A DNA stretch of 12,746 nt from a bacterium (GTDB lineage: Bacteria > SZUA-79 > Acidulodesulfobacterales > Acidulodesulfobacteraceae): assembly GCA_021813595.1 (NCBI GenBank), contig JAKAKF010000227.1, forward strand, positions 1-12,746, read 5' to 3'. A program made the translations under genes and the position numbers. Below are positions 5,716 to 12,746 of the stretch, in pieces. Positions within the stretch are counted from its first letter, which is position 1. Each line of letters opens with the position of its first letter. The notes under the pieces were generated by a model. That model had not been told where the DNA came from. It worked only from the letters and a program-made list of their open reading frames with translations, and ran no database searches.

Positions 5716-6504
5716 ATGGCTATAGAAAAACATGATAAAGAAAATTCGGGCGGCGGCAGACCGGTTGCCGAAAAGGGCGAGCATATAGTAGCAAGACATC
5801 TTATTGAAGACGACAATATTAAAGAAGAAAAAAATCTGGTTATCGACGGCGTAGATGTTTCCGGCCGCTGGAATACCTTCATTATTTCACGCGTTAATTC
5901 CGAATTCGACAGAAGTTTTTTTGAAGAAATTAAAAAAACAGTAGCAGGTTCCAGGATAAACAGGTGCTGGCAGTGCGGAATGTGCACGGCAAGCTGTACC
6001 GTGACGCCTTTATACAGGAGGTTTAATCCCAGAGCGTTTATTTATATGATGCAGTTGGGCAACTTAAAAGAGCTGAAAAAATATATAGACGTTGCCTGGA
6101 GATGCGTGGGATGCTATAAATGTTCCCAGAGATGTCCCAAGCAGGTAAATCCCGCCGAAATGATGGAAGCTCTTGCACTTGTTATAAAAAAATATTTTCC
6201 GGAAGAGGTTAAAACCAAATTAAAACTTGACGAGGAAGTAAAAAAAATATACGAAGACATGATAATAGGTCACGGAAGGTTGGATCTCGCTAAGCTTCAT
6301 ACATACGCAATGCAAAAATCCGGCAGAACGAAAGAACTGCTCGGAAAGATAGAAAGAGACGCTATTTTTAAAATGGTTAAAGACGGCAGGGCATTTTCCG
6401 TATTAAGGCTGGGCAAGCCTCATAACTGGAGCAGTTCTGAAGAAGCTATGGAAAATTATTTACGTAAACTAAATACAATTGAAAACACCGAAGCGGGGGT
6501 TTAG
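5716..6504 (+). CDS. hdrC2: sHdr complex subunit HdrC2, twin [4Fe-4S] iron-sulfur protein with N-terminal extension
   Basis: A 262-residue second HdrC paralogue. The cluster motifs are C84-x2-C87-x2-C90-x3-C94 and C130-x2-C133-x2-C136-x3-C140-P, each for one [4Fe-4S] cluster. About 80 residues precede the first motif, versus 35 in HdrC1; this extension is charged and Gly-rich near the start (residues 8-20). The first motif ends C94-T-V rather than the usual C-P. It is expected to relay electrons within the sHdr complex, probably paired with HdrB2, which follows after only 4 bp. The strong AGGAGGA ribosome-binding site at 5704-5710 supports the start and hence the extension. Confident in family; the pairing is inferred from gene order. 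Confidence 0.87.
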   Translation: MAIEKHDKENSGGGRPVAEKGEHIVARHLIEDDNIKEEKNLVIDGVDVSGRWNTFIISRVNSEFDRSFFEEIKKTVAGSRINRCWQCGMCTASCTVTPLYRRFNPRAFIYMMQLGNLKELKKYIDVAWRCVGCYKCSQRCPKQVNPAEMMEALALVIKKYFPEEVKTKLKLDEEVKKIYEDMIIGHGRLDLAKLHTYAMQKSGRTKELLGKIERDAIFKMVKDGRAFSVLRLGKPHNWSSSEEAMENYLRKLNTIENTEAGV

Positions 6505-6508
6505 ATAA

Positions 6509-7432
6509 ATGGATAAATTAAAAGAAAATCAAGCTGCGTATTATCCTGGTTGCGCATTATTGACTATAGACAGAGCTTACAATAATAGTTCAAAATTAGT
6601 TTCAAAAAAAATGGGTATAGAACTTGTCGAAATTCCGGATTATAACTGCTGCGGAATAGGCGAAATGAAATCAAAGGGGGCGGCTTCTATGTATATGCCC
6701 CTTAGAAATATGATGCTTGCTAAAAACAGGCTCGGCTCTAAAAATTTAGTTATGGCTTGCTCGGTATGCTACCACGAATTCAGCAGGTCTATTGCGAGGG
6801 TTAAGGAAAACCAAAACGAACTTTCCGCCGTTAACGAAATATTTAAAGAAGCGGGCGAATTTAACGAGGAATATATTCCGGACGGCGAAGCAAGACACAT
6901 TCTCGAGTTTTTGTATAACGAAAAAGGCGTAGAAGAAGTAAAAAAGAACGTCGTTAAACCCCTTAAAGGACTTAAAGTAGCTCCTTATTATGGATGCCTT
7001 TATTCCAGACCTTCTATGTACACCTTTACGGATAAAAAACCTAAAATGGATAATTCAGAAAGACCCCGTTTCATGCATGAATTTTTAGAAGCATTAGGTG
7101 CGGAAACTGTTTTTTACGGCAATGAAGTGCAGTGCTGCGGCGGCAGAAACGTAGTTCAGGACGAGGAAACATCCTTTACCTTATGCTCTCAGACGATTTC
7201 AAAGGCTAAAAAAGCCGGAGCCGACGTTATAGCTCTTATATGCCCTAAATGCGCCGGCGCATTAGACGTCAATCAGCCTAAGATAGTCGAGAAATTTGGA
7301 AAGGACTCCGAACTCCCTATTGTTTATCTGACGCAGTTAATGGCATTAGCGTTCGGTTTTTCAAAAAAAGAAGCGGAATTCAGCGATATGATTTCGGAAC
7401 CGTTAAAAGTTCTTAACGAAAAAGGTTTTTAA
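6509..7432 (+). CDS. hdrB2: sHdr complex subunit HdrB2, CCG-domain protein with two complete cluster motifs
   Basis: A 307-residue HdrB homologue with both CCG domains intact. Domain 1 is C15-x31-C47-C48-x35-C84-x2-C87, and domain 2 is C163-x45-C209-C210-x34-C245-x2-C248. YYPGC (11-15) and YYGC (160-163) mark the domain starts. In methanogen HdrB these domains bind the clusters at the active site for heterodisulfide cleavage. In the sHdr complex the intact B2 subunit is the likelier site of sulfur-substrate chemistry, while B1 is degenerate here. The gene closes the six-gene block; a GGGGG stretch at 6495-6499 inside the end of hdrC2 may act as ribosome-binding site. Convergent AT hairpins follow. 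Strong call. Confidence 0.88.
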   Translation: MDKLKENQAAYYPGCALLTIDRAYNNSSKLVSKKMGIELVEIPDYNCCGIGEMKSKGAASMYMPLRNMMLAKNRLGSKNLVMACSVCYHEFSRSIARVKENQNELSAVNEIFKEAGEFNEEYIPDGEARHILEFLYNEKGVEEVKKNVVKPLKGLKVAPYYGCLYSRPSMYTFTDKKPKMDNSERPRFMHEFLEALGAETVFYGNEVQCCGGRNVVQDEETSFTLCSQTISKAKKAGADVIALICPKCAGALDVNQPKIVEKFGKDSELPIVYLTQLMALAFGFSKKEAEFSDMISEPLKVLNEKGF

Positions 7433-7440
7433 ATTTTAAG

Positions 7441-7482
7441 TTTAATTTTTTAAATTAAAATTCTTTAGAAGAGAATTTTTTA
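7441..7482. terminator. AT-rich hairpins between convergent hdrB2 and glycosyltransferase genes
   Basis: Two stems are seen just after the hdrB2 stop. 7441-7448 pairs with 7452-7459 (8 bp, all AT, 3-nt loop), placed to act on either strand. 7457-7464 pairs with 7472-7479 (8 bp, 7-nt loop) and the T-rich 3' arm continues to 7481, resembling a weak intrinsic terminator for the sHdr operon. They overlap the end of the minus-strand gene (stop at 7455-7457). Low GC makes the call tentative. Confidence 0.35.
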
Positions 7483-9011
7483 AACATATATTTATCTTTG
7501 TAAAGAAAATCTTTTAATATATAAAATTTTACCGTCCTGATTTTCTGGCCGAATTTATTTTTTATCACGGTTTTCTTAACGAGAGAACAACTCTTAAAAT
7601 TTTCGCATAAGCTTTTTTCTAAGTTTTTTCCGTATTTTGTATCTATCACGTAAAGAAAATTCCGTCCTTTTTTGTTTTTAAAATTATTCCAAAGCGAATA
7701 TTCATTGTTTCTCATAAAATAGTTAAACGAGTACGTCTGCGGTCTTCCTTTAACGTAATATGCAAGTTCGCTTGCAGTTTGAAATCTTCTTGCGGCTATA
7801 AGAAGCCGGTCTTTTTTGTATTTATTTAAAATAAAATCTGCATCTTTGCCAATATTTTTCCATCCCAGCATATCCCTTAAAGGACTTTTGCTTATCTTAA
7901 CGTTAAACAGTTTTCCTACCGCGGGATAATAAGGGGAAATAAAAATAATAACCGAAAACAGAATGCCGGTAATAAACGAAAGGCCGTAAAAATAAACGAT
8001 TATTTTTTTTATTTTCTTATTAGAAGTTTCATAAAGTCTGTAAGCGACAAGAGAAGCAAGCAGGAAAGCCGGAAAATATAAAAAAACAGGCCAGTTAGGC
8101 TGAACCATAGTTTTTGTGCATTGATATAAAAAATATAAAAAAGGTATTATAGATGCCGAGGAAAGGACTAAATAAACGTCGTTCTTTTCTTTTAAGGCGA
8201 TGTATAAGCCGGCAAATATAGAAACCATCATTATTAAAAATAAAAATGGAGAAATAATACCCGCCTGCGATCCTATAAATAAAGTAAGGTTTTTTGAAAA
8301 TATATCAAAGCTTTTATATCCGCCCGACAGCGTCATAAGATGCCTGAACGATACGAAATCGTTAAGGCTGTTCCAAACTATTACGGGAGCAAATATAATT
8401 ACCGATATTAAAAACGCTATATAAGGCTCTTTTTTAAAAAGATATTTTCTGTGTTTACGGCTTAAAATAAGAAAAGCTAAAACTATAGGATAAATAAATG
8501 CCGCCGTATATTTACTCAGTAAAGCAAATCCGGTGGATATTCCGATTAAATACCAGTAAAAATCTTTACCGGAAATAATAAAATATATCAACAGCAGAAT
8601 CGTCAACGAAAAAAACAGCATCTGTAAATTTCCGTAAACTATCAGAATAGAACCTATATTTAATATCGGAACTGCATTTAATAAAATCGCCCATATTAAC
8701 GGCGGCAAGGTTTTTCCGGTTATTTTTTTTAAAGCCGAATATGCAAACAAAGACAAAAGCAAAGAAATAGCGGGCGCGGCAAATCTGACGAAAAACTGGG
8801 AATTGAATCTTCCGAAAAAAGTTGTTAACGCGATAGTATAGGCAACCATAGGAGACATATCGTAATATGAAAGAGCAAGATGCCTCGACCATTGCCAGTA
8901 ATAAGTTTCTTCCGGTATAAGATCTATTTTAGTTATCAATATAAGCCTGACGGCGAATAAAATAATCAGGATTAAAAAAAGAGAGTAAGTAATTATTTTG
9001 TTTTTATTCAT
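7455..9011 (-). CDS. Membrane glycosyltransferase of the GT39/GT83 (PMT/ArnT-like) family
   Basis: A 518-residue integral membrane protein with about ten to twelve hydrophobic helices over residues 5-370 and a Lys-rich soluble C-terminal part. The first periplasmic loop has the family pattern: LIPEETYYWQWSRHLALSYYD (residues 31-51), corresponding to the common IPDEAYYW...GYFDHPP motif. These enzymes take a sugar from a polyprenyl-phosphate donor and transfer it to a lipid or protein on the periplasmic face. The usual catalytic D-E pair reads E34-E35 here, and DHPP reads D51-M-S-P54, which are mild deviations. The acceptor is unknown; being next to the pilus operon allows a role in pilin or surface glycan modification, but it is divergent from that operon. 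No Shine-Dalgarno is evident before the ATG. Fold family confident, substrate not. Confidence 0.78.
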   Translation of the reverse strand: MNKNKIITYSLFLILIILFAVRLILITKIDLIPEETYYWQWSRHLALSYYDMSPMVAYTIALTTFFGRFNSQFFVRFAAPAISLLLSLFAYSALKKITGKTLPPLIWAILLNAVPILNIGSILIVYGNLQMLFFSLTILLLIYFIISGKDFYWYLIGISTGFALLSKYTAAFIYPIVLAFLILSRKHRKYLFKKEPYIAFLISVIIFAPVIVWNSLNDFVSFRHLMTLSGGYKSFDIFSKNLTLFIGSQAGIISPFLFLIMMVSIFAGLYIALKEKNDVYLVLSSASIIPFLYFLYQCTKTMVQPNWPVFLYFPAFLLASLVAYRLYETSNKKIKKIIVYFYGLSFITGILFSVIIFISPYYPAVGKLFNVKISKSPLRDMLGWKNIGKDADFILNKYKKDRLLIAARRFQTASELAYYVKGRPQTYSFNYFMRNNEYSLWNNFKNKKGRNFLYVIDTKYGKNLEKSLCENFKSCSLVKKTVIKNKFGQKIRTVKFYILKDFLYKDKYMFKKFSSKEF

Positions 9012-9035
9012 AGTGTTATTAATTTTTTTAGAAAC

Positions 9036-9041
9036 ATTATA
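9036..9041 (-). promoter_or_regulatory. Candidate -10 box for the glycosyltransferase gene
   Basis: On the minus strand a perfect TATAAT (9041 down to 9036) lies 24 bp upstream of the start codon at 9011, predicting a 5' leader of under 20 nt. No convincing -35 hexamer is found at 16-18 bp; only AT-rich sequence is there. Weak evidence in such AT-rich DNA. Confidence 0.3.
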
Positions 9042-9104
9042 CGATTTTTAAAGTTAAAATAAAATCAAAAAGATTATAATTTTTATAAAAAATAATAAAA
9101 ATAC

Positions 9105-9133
9105 TTGACATTTAATTTAATTGAAGGTATTTT
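9105..9133 (+). promoter_or_regulatory. Candidate promoter of the pilMNOPQ operon
   Basis: A perfect TTGACA at 9105-9110 is followed after 17 bp by TATTTT at 9128-9133 (two mismatches to TATAAT). It would give a leader of about 100 nt, extremely AT-rich (9134-9210), containing the 10-bp direct repeat TATATAAATT at 9150-9159 and 9204-9213. The ribosome-binding site GAGG at 9234-9237 lies 5 nt before pilM. The remainder of the 231-bp divergent gap (9012-9242) holds no gene that I can see. Confidence 0.5.
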
Positions 9134-9242
9134 ATATTTAGATAAATTTTATATAAATTAAATTTAAAAAATAATTTATTAATATTTTATATATAAAGTT
9201 TTGTATATAAATTGCCGATTTATTTAATAAAGTGAGGTTTTC

Positions 9243-10295
9243 ATGGCGCTTAAATTTGGAATAGGTTCAAAAAAGAGCGTGGGTATAGACATTGGATCCA
9301 GCTCTATTAAAGTAATTGAACTTTCTAAAAGCGGACATAAATATTATATAGACGTTTTAGACACAATAGACCTTCCTTCCGGAGCCGTAGGAGGAGGCAT
9401 TGTAAACGATGCGGCTTCTACCGCTTCATACCTTAAAAATTCTCTTGCGAAGCACGGCGTCAGCGAAAAAAAAGTAGTAATCGGAATACCCTGCAAGCAC
9501 GTAATAATAAAAACTATAGAAATGCCTAAAATGAAACCGTCGGAACTTGAATCTTCGATTTATTACGAAGCTCAAAGATATATAACGTACGACATGAACG
9601 AAGTATCATTGGATTACGTGGTTTTGGGAGATTCGCCGTCCGAGCCGTCAAATAACGCTATAATGATAATTGCCGGCAAAAAAGATATAATAGAAAACCA
9701 GTCCGATTTTTTTCACGAGTGCGGTTTAAATCCTTATATAATAGACGTGGACTGTATAGCTTTAGAAAATATGTTTAATTTTAATTATCCCGAAGAATTC
9801 GACGAACTTATATCCATAGTAAAAATAGGCGCGTCTGAAACAAACGTACACATAATCCAAAAAGGGACTAATTTATTCAGAAGAGATATACCTATCGGCG
9901 GAATCAACATAACCGAAGAAATAGCCAAAAAATTTCAAATTAATTTTAACGAAGCCGAAAATATTAAAACCGGAAATATGGGAAACAGAAGCGAAGATTT
10001 TAAATCGGAATTCAATATATATTTAGATATGATTTTGACCAGGGTTATTTCCGAAATTCACAGAACGATAGACTATTTTGCGGCAAATAACGACAAACAG
10101 TATCCGAAAAAAATTTATTTAACGGGCGGTTCAGCATTGCTCGGCAGCATATTGCAGGAAATAGAGAGCAAAATCAATATTCCTGCATCAAATTTAAATC
10201 CTTTTAGAAATTTACTTTTTAAGCATGAATCGTCCGATGCTATTCATAATTTTTTCGGAGTAGCCGTCGGTCTTGCGTTAAGGGGAGCGGAATAA
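9243..10295 (+). CDS. pilM: Type IV pilus assembly protein PilM (actin-like ATPase fold)
   Basis: A 350-residue cytoplasmic protein of the FtsA/actin superfamily. The N-terminal phosphate loop is GIDIGSSSIKVIEL (14-27), and the nucleotide-binding motif LTGGS is at 293-297, followed by the usual C-terminal FFGVAVGLALRG. PilM binds the short cytoplasmic N-terminus of PilN and links the inner-membrane alignment complex to the pilus motor machinery. Length and motifs are typical of PilM rather than FtsA, which is longer. It leads the pilM-N-O-P-Q order, with pilN beginning 1 bp after its stop. Confident. Confidence 0.93.
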   Translation: MALKFGIGSKKSVGIDIGSSSIKVIELSKSGHKYYIDVLDTIDLPSGAVGGGIVNDAASTASYLKNSLAKHGVSEKKVVIGIPCKHVIIKTIEMPKMKPSELESSIYYEAQRYITYDMNEVSLDYVVLGDSPSEPSNNAIMIIAGKKDIIENQSDFFHECGLNPYIIDVDCIALENMFNFNYPEEFDELISIVKIGASETNVHIIQKGTNLFRRDIPIGGINITEEIAKKFQINFNEAENIKTGNMGNRSEDFKSEFNIYLDMILTRVISEIHRTIDYFAANNDKQYPKKIYLTGGSALLGSILQEIESKINIPASNLNPFRNLLFKHESSDAIHNFFGVAVGLALRGAE

Positions 10296-10299
10296 ATTG
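10281..10299 (+). promoter_or_regulatory. Ribosome-binding site deciding the TTG start of pilN
   Basis: AGGGGAG at 10281-10287, inside the last codons of pilM, stands 9 nt before TTG at 10297-10299. No ATG is available nearby, and starting at this TTG yields the expected conserved KINL motif immediately after the initiator, so TTG is the likely start codon. Confidence 0.65.
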
Positions 10300-10878
10300 A
10301 TTAAAATCAATTTGAACAAAAAACCTAAAAAAGTAAAAATTTCCATAGAAGCGGGAAGCCTGCGAAATATGCTTATCTTCTTAATAATTCCGGTTATAGC
10401 GGGCGGAATAGTTATTTTTTTAATGCAGTCTTCTATAGAAAGTAAAATAAACGATATAAATAAGAATATAAAAATCTATAATGCAAAAACGGTAGTGTTA
10501 ATGCCCCAAGTCGAAAAAGTCAACGCGCTTAAAGCAAAGGATGCTCAAATATTGCAAAAGATTAACGTTATTAAAACGTTAAAAAAAGAACAGATGGGTC
10601 CGTTGGGTTATATATATTACATTACTGCCGCAATTCCAAGGTTTTCATGGATTAATTCTTTAAAATCCAATAAAGGCGTTATATCCGTTTCAGGAACAGC
10701 ATTAGACGGGCAGGTCGAGTCTATATTTATGAATAATTTAAGCAAAACGGGTTTTTTTAACGACGTAAGTTTAATACAGACTTCCGAAACAAAAAAACAA
10801 GGACTGAAACTGCAAAATTTCAGCATGACTATGAACGTAAAAGGCGAAGCATTGTCTAAAAATGCTTTAAAAAAATAA
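10297..10878 (+). CDS. pilN: Type IV pilus inner-membrane protein PilN
   Basis: A 193-residue bitopic membrane protein. The N-terminal MIKINLNKKP matches the conserved INL(LP) segment that inserts into a groove of PilM. One transmembrane helix follows at about 25-43, then a coiled-coil region (about 46-99), then a small periplasmic ferredoxin-like domain. PilN dimerises with PilO in the periplasm. It uses a TTG start with the Shine-Dalgarno sequence inside pilM, and the next gene, pilO, begins 1 bp after its stop. Size and topology are standard. Confidence 0.9.
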   Translation: MIKINLNKKPKKVKISIEAGSLRNMLIFLIIPVIAGGIVIFLMQSSIESKINDINKNIKIYNAKTVVLMPQVEKVNALKAKDAQILQKINVIKTLKKEQMGPLGYIYYITAAIPRFSWINSLKSNKGVISVSGTALDGQVESIFMNNLSKTGFFNDVSLIQTSETKKQGLKLQNFSMTMNVKGEALSKNALKK

Positions 10879-10879
10879 T

Positions 10880-11506
10880 ATGAATTTAGAATCTATAAAA
10901 TCTAAAATCGATTTAAAGAATCCTAAAGTTTTGGGAGCAATTATAAGCATAGTTTTGTTTATAGTTATTATAGGCGTTTACTATTATTTTATATATTCCG
11001 GATTAAAATCGAAGGAAGCGCAAAAACAAAACACGTTAAATGCCGCAACGTCTAAATATAATTCGTATTTGTCGTTAGCAAGGAGCTATCCCGTTATAGT
11101 AAAGCAGGATAAAAAGTTAAGCAAGGAATTTGCAGGTTTGCTTTTAGAACTTCCGTCTAAGAAAAATATACCTCAGCTTTTAATGAAAATTTCGAACTAC
11201 GAAAAAGTTTTAAATCTTAATTTGAATATGTTTAAACCGGATAAAGGAACGGCTAAAGGTTTTTACGAAACCGTTCCTTTTTCTATGAATATAAGCGGAA
11301 ATTTTTATAACGTGTATAAGTTTTTTTATAAACTTGCGTCTATGAAAAGAATAATCGACGTCCACGGCGTTTCTATTTCAAAGAAAGCTAAAGGCGGCAG
11401 CGTTTCGGTTTCTTTTCAAGGAACTACTTTCTCGTTCATAGGAGCCGTAAAGCCGAAGTTTCCGGTAAAGCCGGCGCAAAAACCGACAACGGTCAAGAAA
11501 CCATAG
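10880..11506 (+). CDS. pilO: Type IV pilus inner-membrane protein PilO
   Basis: A 208-residue bitopic protein with a short cytoplasmic N-terminus, a transmembrane helix at about 18-39, a periplasmic coiled coil (about 42-75) and a ferredoxin-like periplasmic domain. It ends in a Pro/Lys-rich tail (about 190-208). PilO forms heterodimers with PilN and contacts PilP, passing the link on to the secretin. No Shine-Dalgarno is visible before the ATG, which lies 1 bp after the pilN stop, so translation is probably coupled. Identification rests on topology, length and position, as PilO sequences diverge strongly. Confidence 0.87.
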   Translation: MNLESIKSKIDLKNPKVLGAIISIVLFIVIIGVYYYFIYSGLKSKEAQKQNTLNAATSKYNSYLSLARSYPVIVKQDKKLSKEFAGLLLELPSKKNIPQLLMKISNYEKVLNLNLNMFKPDKGTAKGFYETVPFSMNISGNFYNVYKFFYKLASMKRIIDVHGVSISKKAKGGSVSVSFQGTTFSFIGAVKPKFPVKPAQKPTTVKKP

Positions 11507-11540
11507 AAATAAGCAAGGCAATGAGTTAAAGAGGTATAAA

Positions 11541-12110
11541 ATGGCAATTATTAATAAACCGCCGATAAATAATACAAACGATATGGCTGAAAATTTAATT
11601 AAAAAAATAAAACAGGGGAAACGGTTTAAGTTTATTTTTGAATTTTTATCGTTTGCCGCATTTTTAGTTTTTTTAACCGGCTTAATTTTTTATGCACCTT
11701 CTTGTTATGCAGGCAGCGTTAATAATAACGGAACGCATAATAAAAGTAAACAGGTTAAAAAAGTAAAAAGCAGCAATATCGCGTATCCTTATTATTTAAA
11801 GAGGGACCCGTTCCAGACTTTTTTATATACCCAAAGGCCGACGACGTCATTTAAATCAGGAGAATTGCCTTTATTGCAGTACGCCGTTTCGTCCCTGAAA
11901 GTCGTCGGCATTATGAGCAGAAGAGGAAAATATTTTGCTATGGTTCAGACGCCGGACGGAAGGTCTTATATAGTTACCGACGGTTCTTTGATAGGCGTAA
12001 ACAGGGCAAAAGTTGTTTCCATTACATCTAGCGCCGTAAATTTAGTAGAAAGAACTTATAATATTTTAGGTCAAATGCGGTCCATGAATTTAGTTATGCC
12101 GCTACAATAG
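11541..12110 (+). CDS. pilP: Type IV pilus periplasmic linker protein PilP, apparently not a lipoprotein
   Basis: A 189-residue protein. After a 30-residue Lys-rich N-terminus comes a hydrophobic segment (about 31-51), then a Lys/Asn-rich linker and a PilP beta domain. The domain has the family landmarks: RDPF (88-91), LPLLQYAVSSLKVVGIM (109-125) and MVQTPDGRSYIVTDGSLIG (134-152). PilP bridges PilN/PilO and the secretin PilQ. Most PilP proteins are lipoproteins; here the residues before C55 are A-P-S, a poor lipobox, while CYA at 55-57 followed by G58 looks like an ordinary signal peptidase I site or the segment stays as an anchor. GAGG at 11531-11534 lies 6 nt before the ATG and supports this start over M15. 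Confidence 0.87.
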   Translation: MAIINKPPINNTNDMAENLIKKIKQGKRFKFIFEFLSFAAFLVFLTGLIFYAPSCYAGSVNNNGTHNKSKQVKKVKSSNIAYPYYLKRDPFQTFLYTQRPTTSFKSGELPLLQYAVSSLKVVGIMSRRGKYFAMVQTPDGRSYIVTDGSLIGVNRAKVVSITSSAVNLVERTYNILGQMRSMNLVMPLQ

Positions 12111-12176
12111 AGCAATAACAATAAAAATAAAACAATGCGATAGTTATTAAATTTTATTAGCTATGGAGAACATAAT

Positions 12177-12746
12177 ATGAGAACGAGAAAATTATTATTT
12201 ATGCCTTTTATATTTATATTATTCTTTATTTTGTCCGCCGGAATTAGTCTATCTTCGGCTTATGCAGGGCAAAACACTGATGGCGGTGGAAACGGCAGCG
12301 GAGTCAAAAAATTTTTCGTAGATCCTTCCGATATGAGAGTCAGCTTCAATTTTCAGAATGCTAACGTTTCCGACGTAATAAGAATGATAGCGAAAGTTTC
12401 CGACATGAACGTTTTGATAGGCTCAAACGTGAAAGGAACGGTTACTATGAAAATGAAAGACGTTCCGTTGAAAAATATATTATCCCTTATATTAGAGGCT
12501 TACGGTCTCGGCATGATAAAAAAGGACGGAATATATTATATAAACTCTACAGGAACTATAGCGACCGTAGTCTCGTCGGAAAAAAAAGCGAGAGCGATTT
12601 CGGAACATAAAGTAACGAGACTCGTTCCAATTAATTACGTTTCGGCAAGCGGTTTGATGGCAAAAGTAAAATCGGTCTTAAGTTCGCAGGGCAGGGTAGT
12701 TTACGATAAATCCCTTCATTCTTTGCTTATTACGGATATTCCAAAC
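12177..12746 (+). CDS. pilQ: Type IV pilus secretin PilQ, N-terminal part (runs off the window)
   Basis: The first 190 codons, open at the right edge. A signal peptide occupies residues 1-30 (hydrophobic 6-26, cleavage after SSAYA). A short Gly-rich linker follows, then a secretin/TonB short N-terminal (STN/N0) domain at about 54-124: VSFNFQNANVSDVIRMIAK opens it and DGIYYI closes it. The start of an N1 domain follows at 145-190, with RLVPINYVSASGLM and SLHSLLITDIPN typical of secretins. PilQ forms the outer-membrane ring through which the pilus passes. No AMIN domain, present at the N-terminus of many PilQ proteins, precedes the STN domain. GGAGAA at 12165-12170 is the ribosome-binding site. 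The 66-bp gap after pilP holds no other gene. Confidence 0.88.
   Translation, partial: MRTRKLLFMPFIFILFFILSAGISLSSAYAGQNTDGGGNGSGVKKFFVDPSDMRVSFNFQNANVSDVIRMIAKVSDMNVLIGSNVKGTVTMKMKDVPLKNILSLILEAYGLGMIKKDGIYYINSTGTIATVVSSEKKARAISEHKVTRLVPINYVSASGLMAKVKSVLSSQGRVVYDKSLHSLLITDIPN

Noticed and set aside
1697..7432. Classical methanogen-type electron-bifurcating HdrABC
   Set aside because: HdrA is short and lacks the extra iron-sulfur domains, HdrB and HdrC are duplicated, and there is no MvhD, hydrogenase or formate dehydrogenase; the order matches the sulfur-oxidising sHdr type.
8566..8892. Alternative minus-strand frame within the glycosyltransferase gene
   Set aside because: It is contained in the larger membrane-protein frame that has the family motif; no independent signal.
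12114..12148. Hairpin between pilP and pilQ
   Set aside because: Only a 6-bp AT-rich stem (12114-12119 with 12143-12148) with a 23-nt loop; expected by chance in this sequence.

Overview
The window looks like chromosomal DNA of a moderately AT-rich, Gram-negative bacterium with sulfur energy metabolism. Two blocks support this: a complete core cluster for a sulfur-oxidising heterodisulfide-reductase-like (sHdr) complex, and the start of a type IV pilus assembly operon ending in an outer-membrane secretin. The combination of modest GC, sHdr genes and pilMNOPQ would fit a deltaproteobacterial-grade sulfur bacterium (for example the Sva0485/Acidulodesulfobacterales lineage) or an Aquificota-like organism. 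This placement is inference; no rRNA or marker gene is present.

Layout. (1) 1-1568: a gene preceded by short 12-bp-period repeats and by an almost ideal sigma70-type promoter whose start point falls on or beside the start codon. It encodes an unusual fusion of a ferritin-like di-iron domain with a formate/nitrite-transporter (FNT) channel domain. (2) 1569-7432: a promoter followed by six co-directional genes in the order hdrC1, hdrB1, hdrA, a conserved hypothetical gene, hdrC2, hdrB2. This is the gene order of the type I sHdr system. The last four genes are tightly packed. The first two gaps (178 and 134 bp) carry members of one palindromic repeat family, including a 27-bp inverted pair. (3) 7433-7460: AT-only hairpins between convergent genes. 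(4) 7455-9011, minus strand: an integral-membrane glycosyltransferase of the GT39/GT83 type. (5) 9012-9242: a 231-bp AT-rich divergent intergenic region with a perfect -35 box for the pilus operon. (6) 9243-12746: pilM, pilN, pilO, pilP and the first 190 codons of pilQ, which runs off the window.

How the genes work together. By homology, the sHdr proteins form a cytoplasmic iron-sulfur flavoprotein complex that oxidises carrier-bound sulfane sulfur. HdrC1/HdrC2 carry [4Fe-4S] pairs, HdrB1/HdrB2 carry CCG-type clusters (degenerate in HdrB1) and the short HdrA binds FAD. The usual partners (lipoate-binding protein, TusA, DsrE, rhodanese) are not in the window. The adjacent ferritin-FNT fusion could move a small sulfur or other monovalent anion, but that is a hypothesis from neighbourhood and from known hydrosulfide channels in the FNT family. 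PilM-N-O-P-Q form the alignment complex that links the cytoplasmic pilus motor to the outer-membrane pore.
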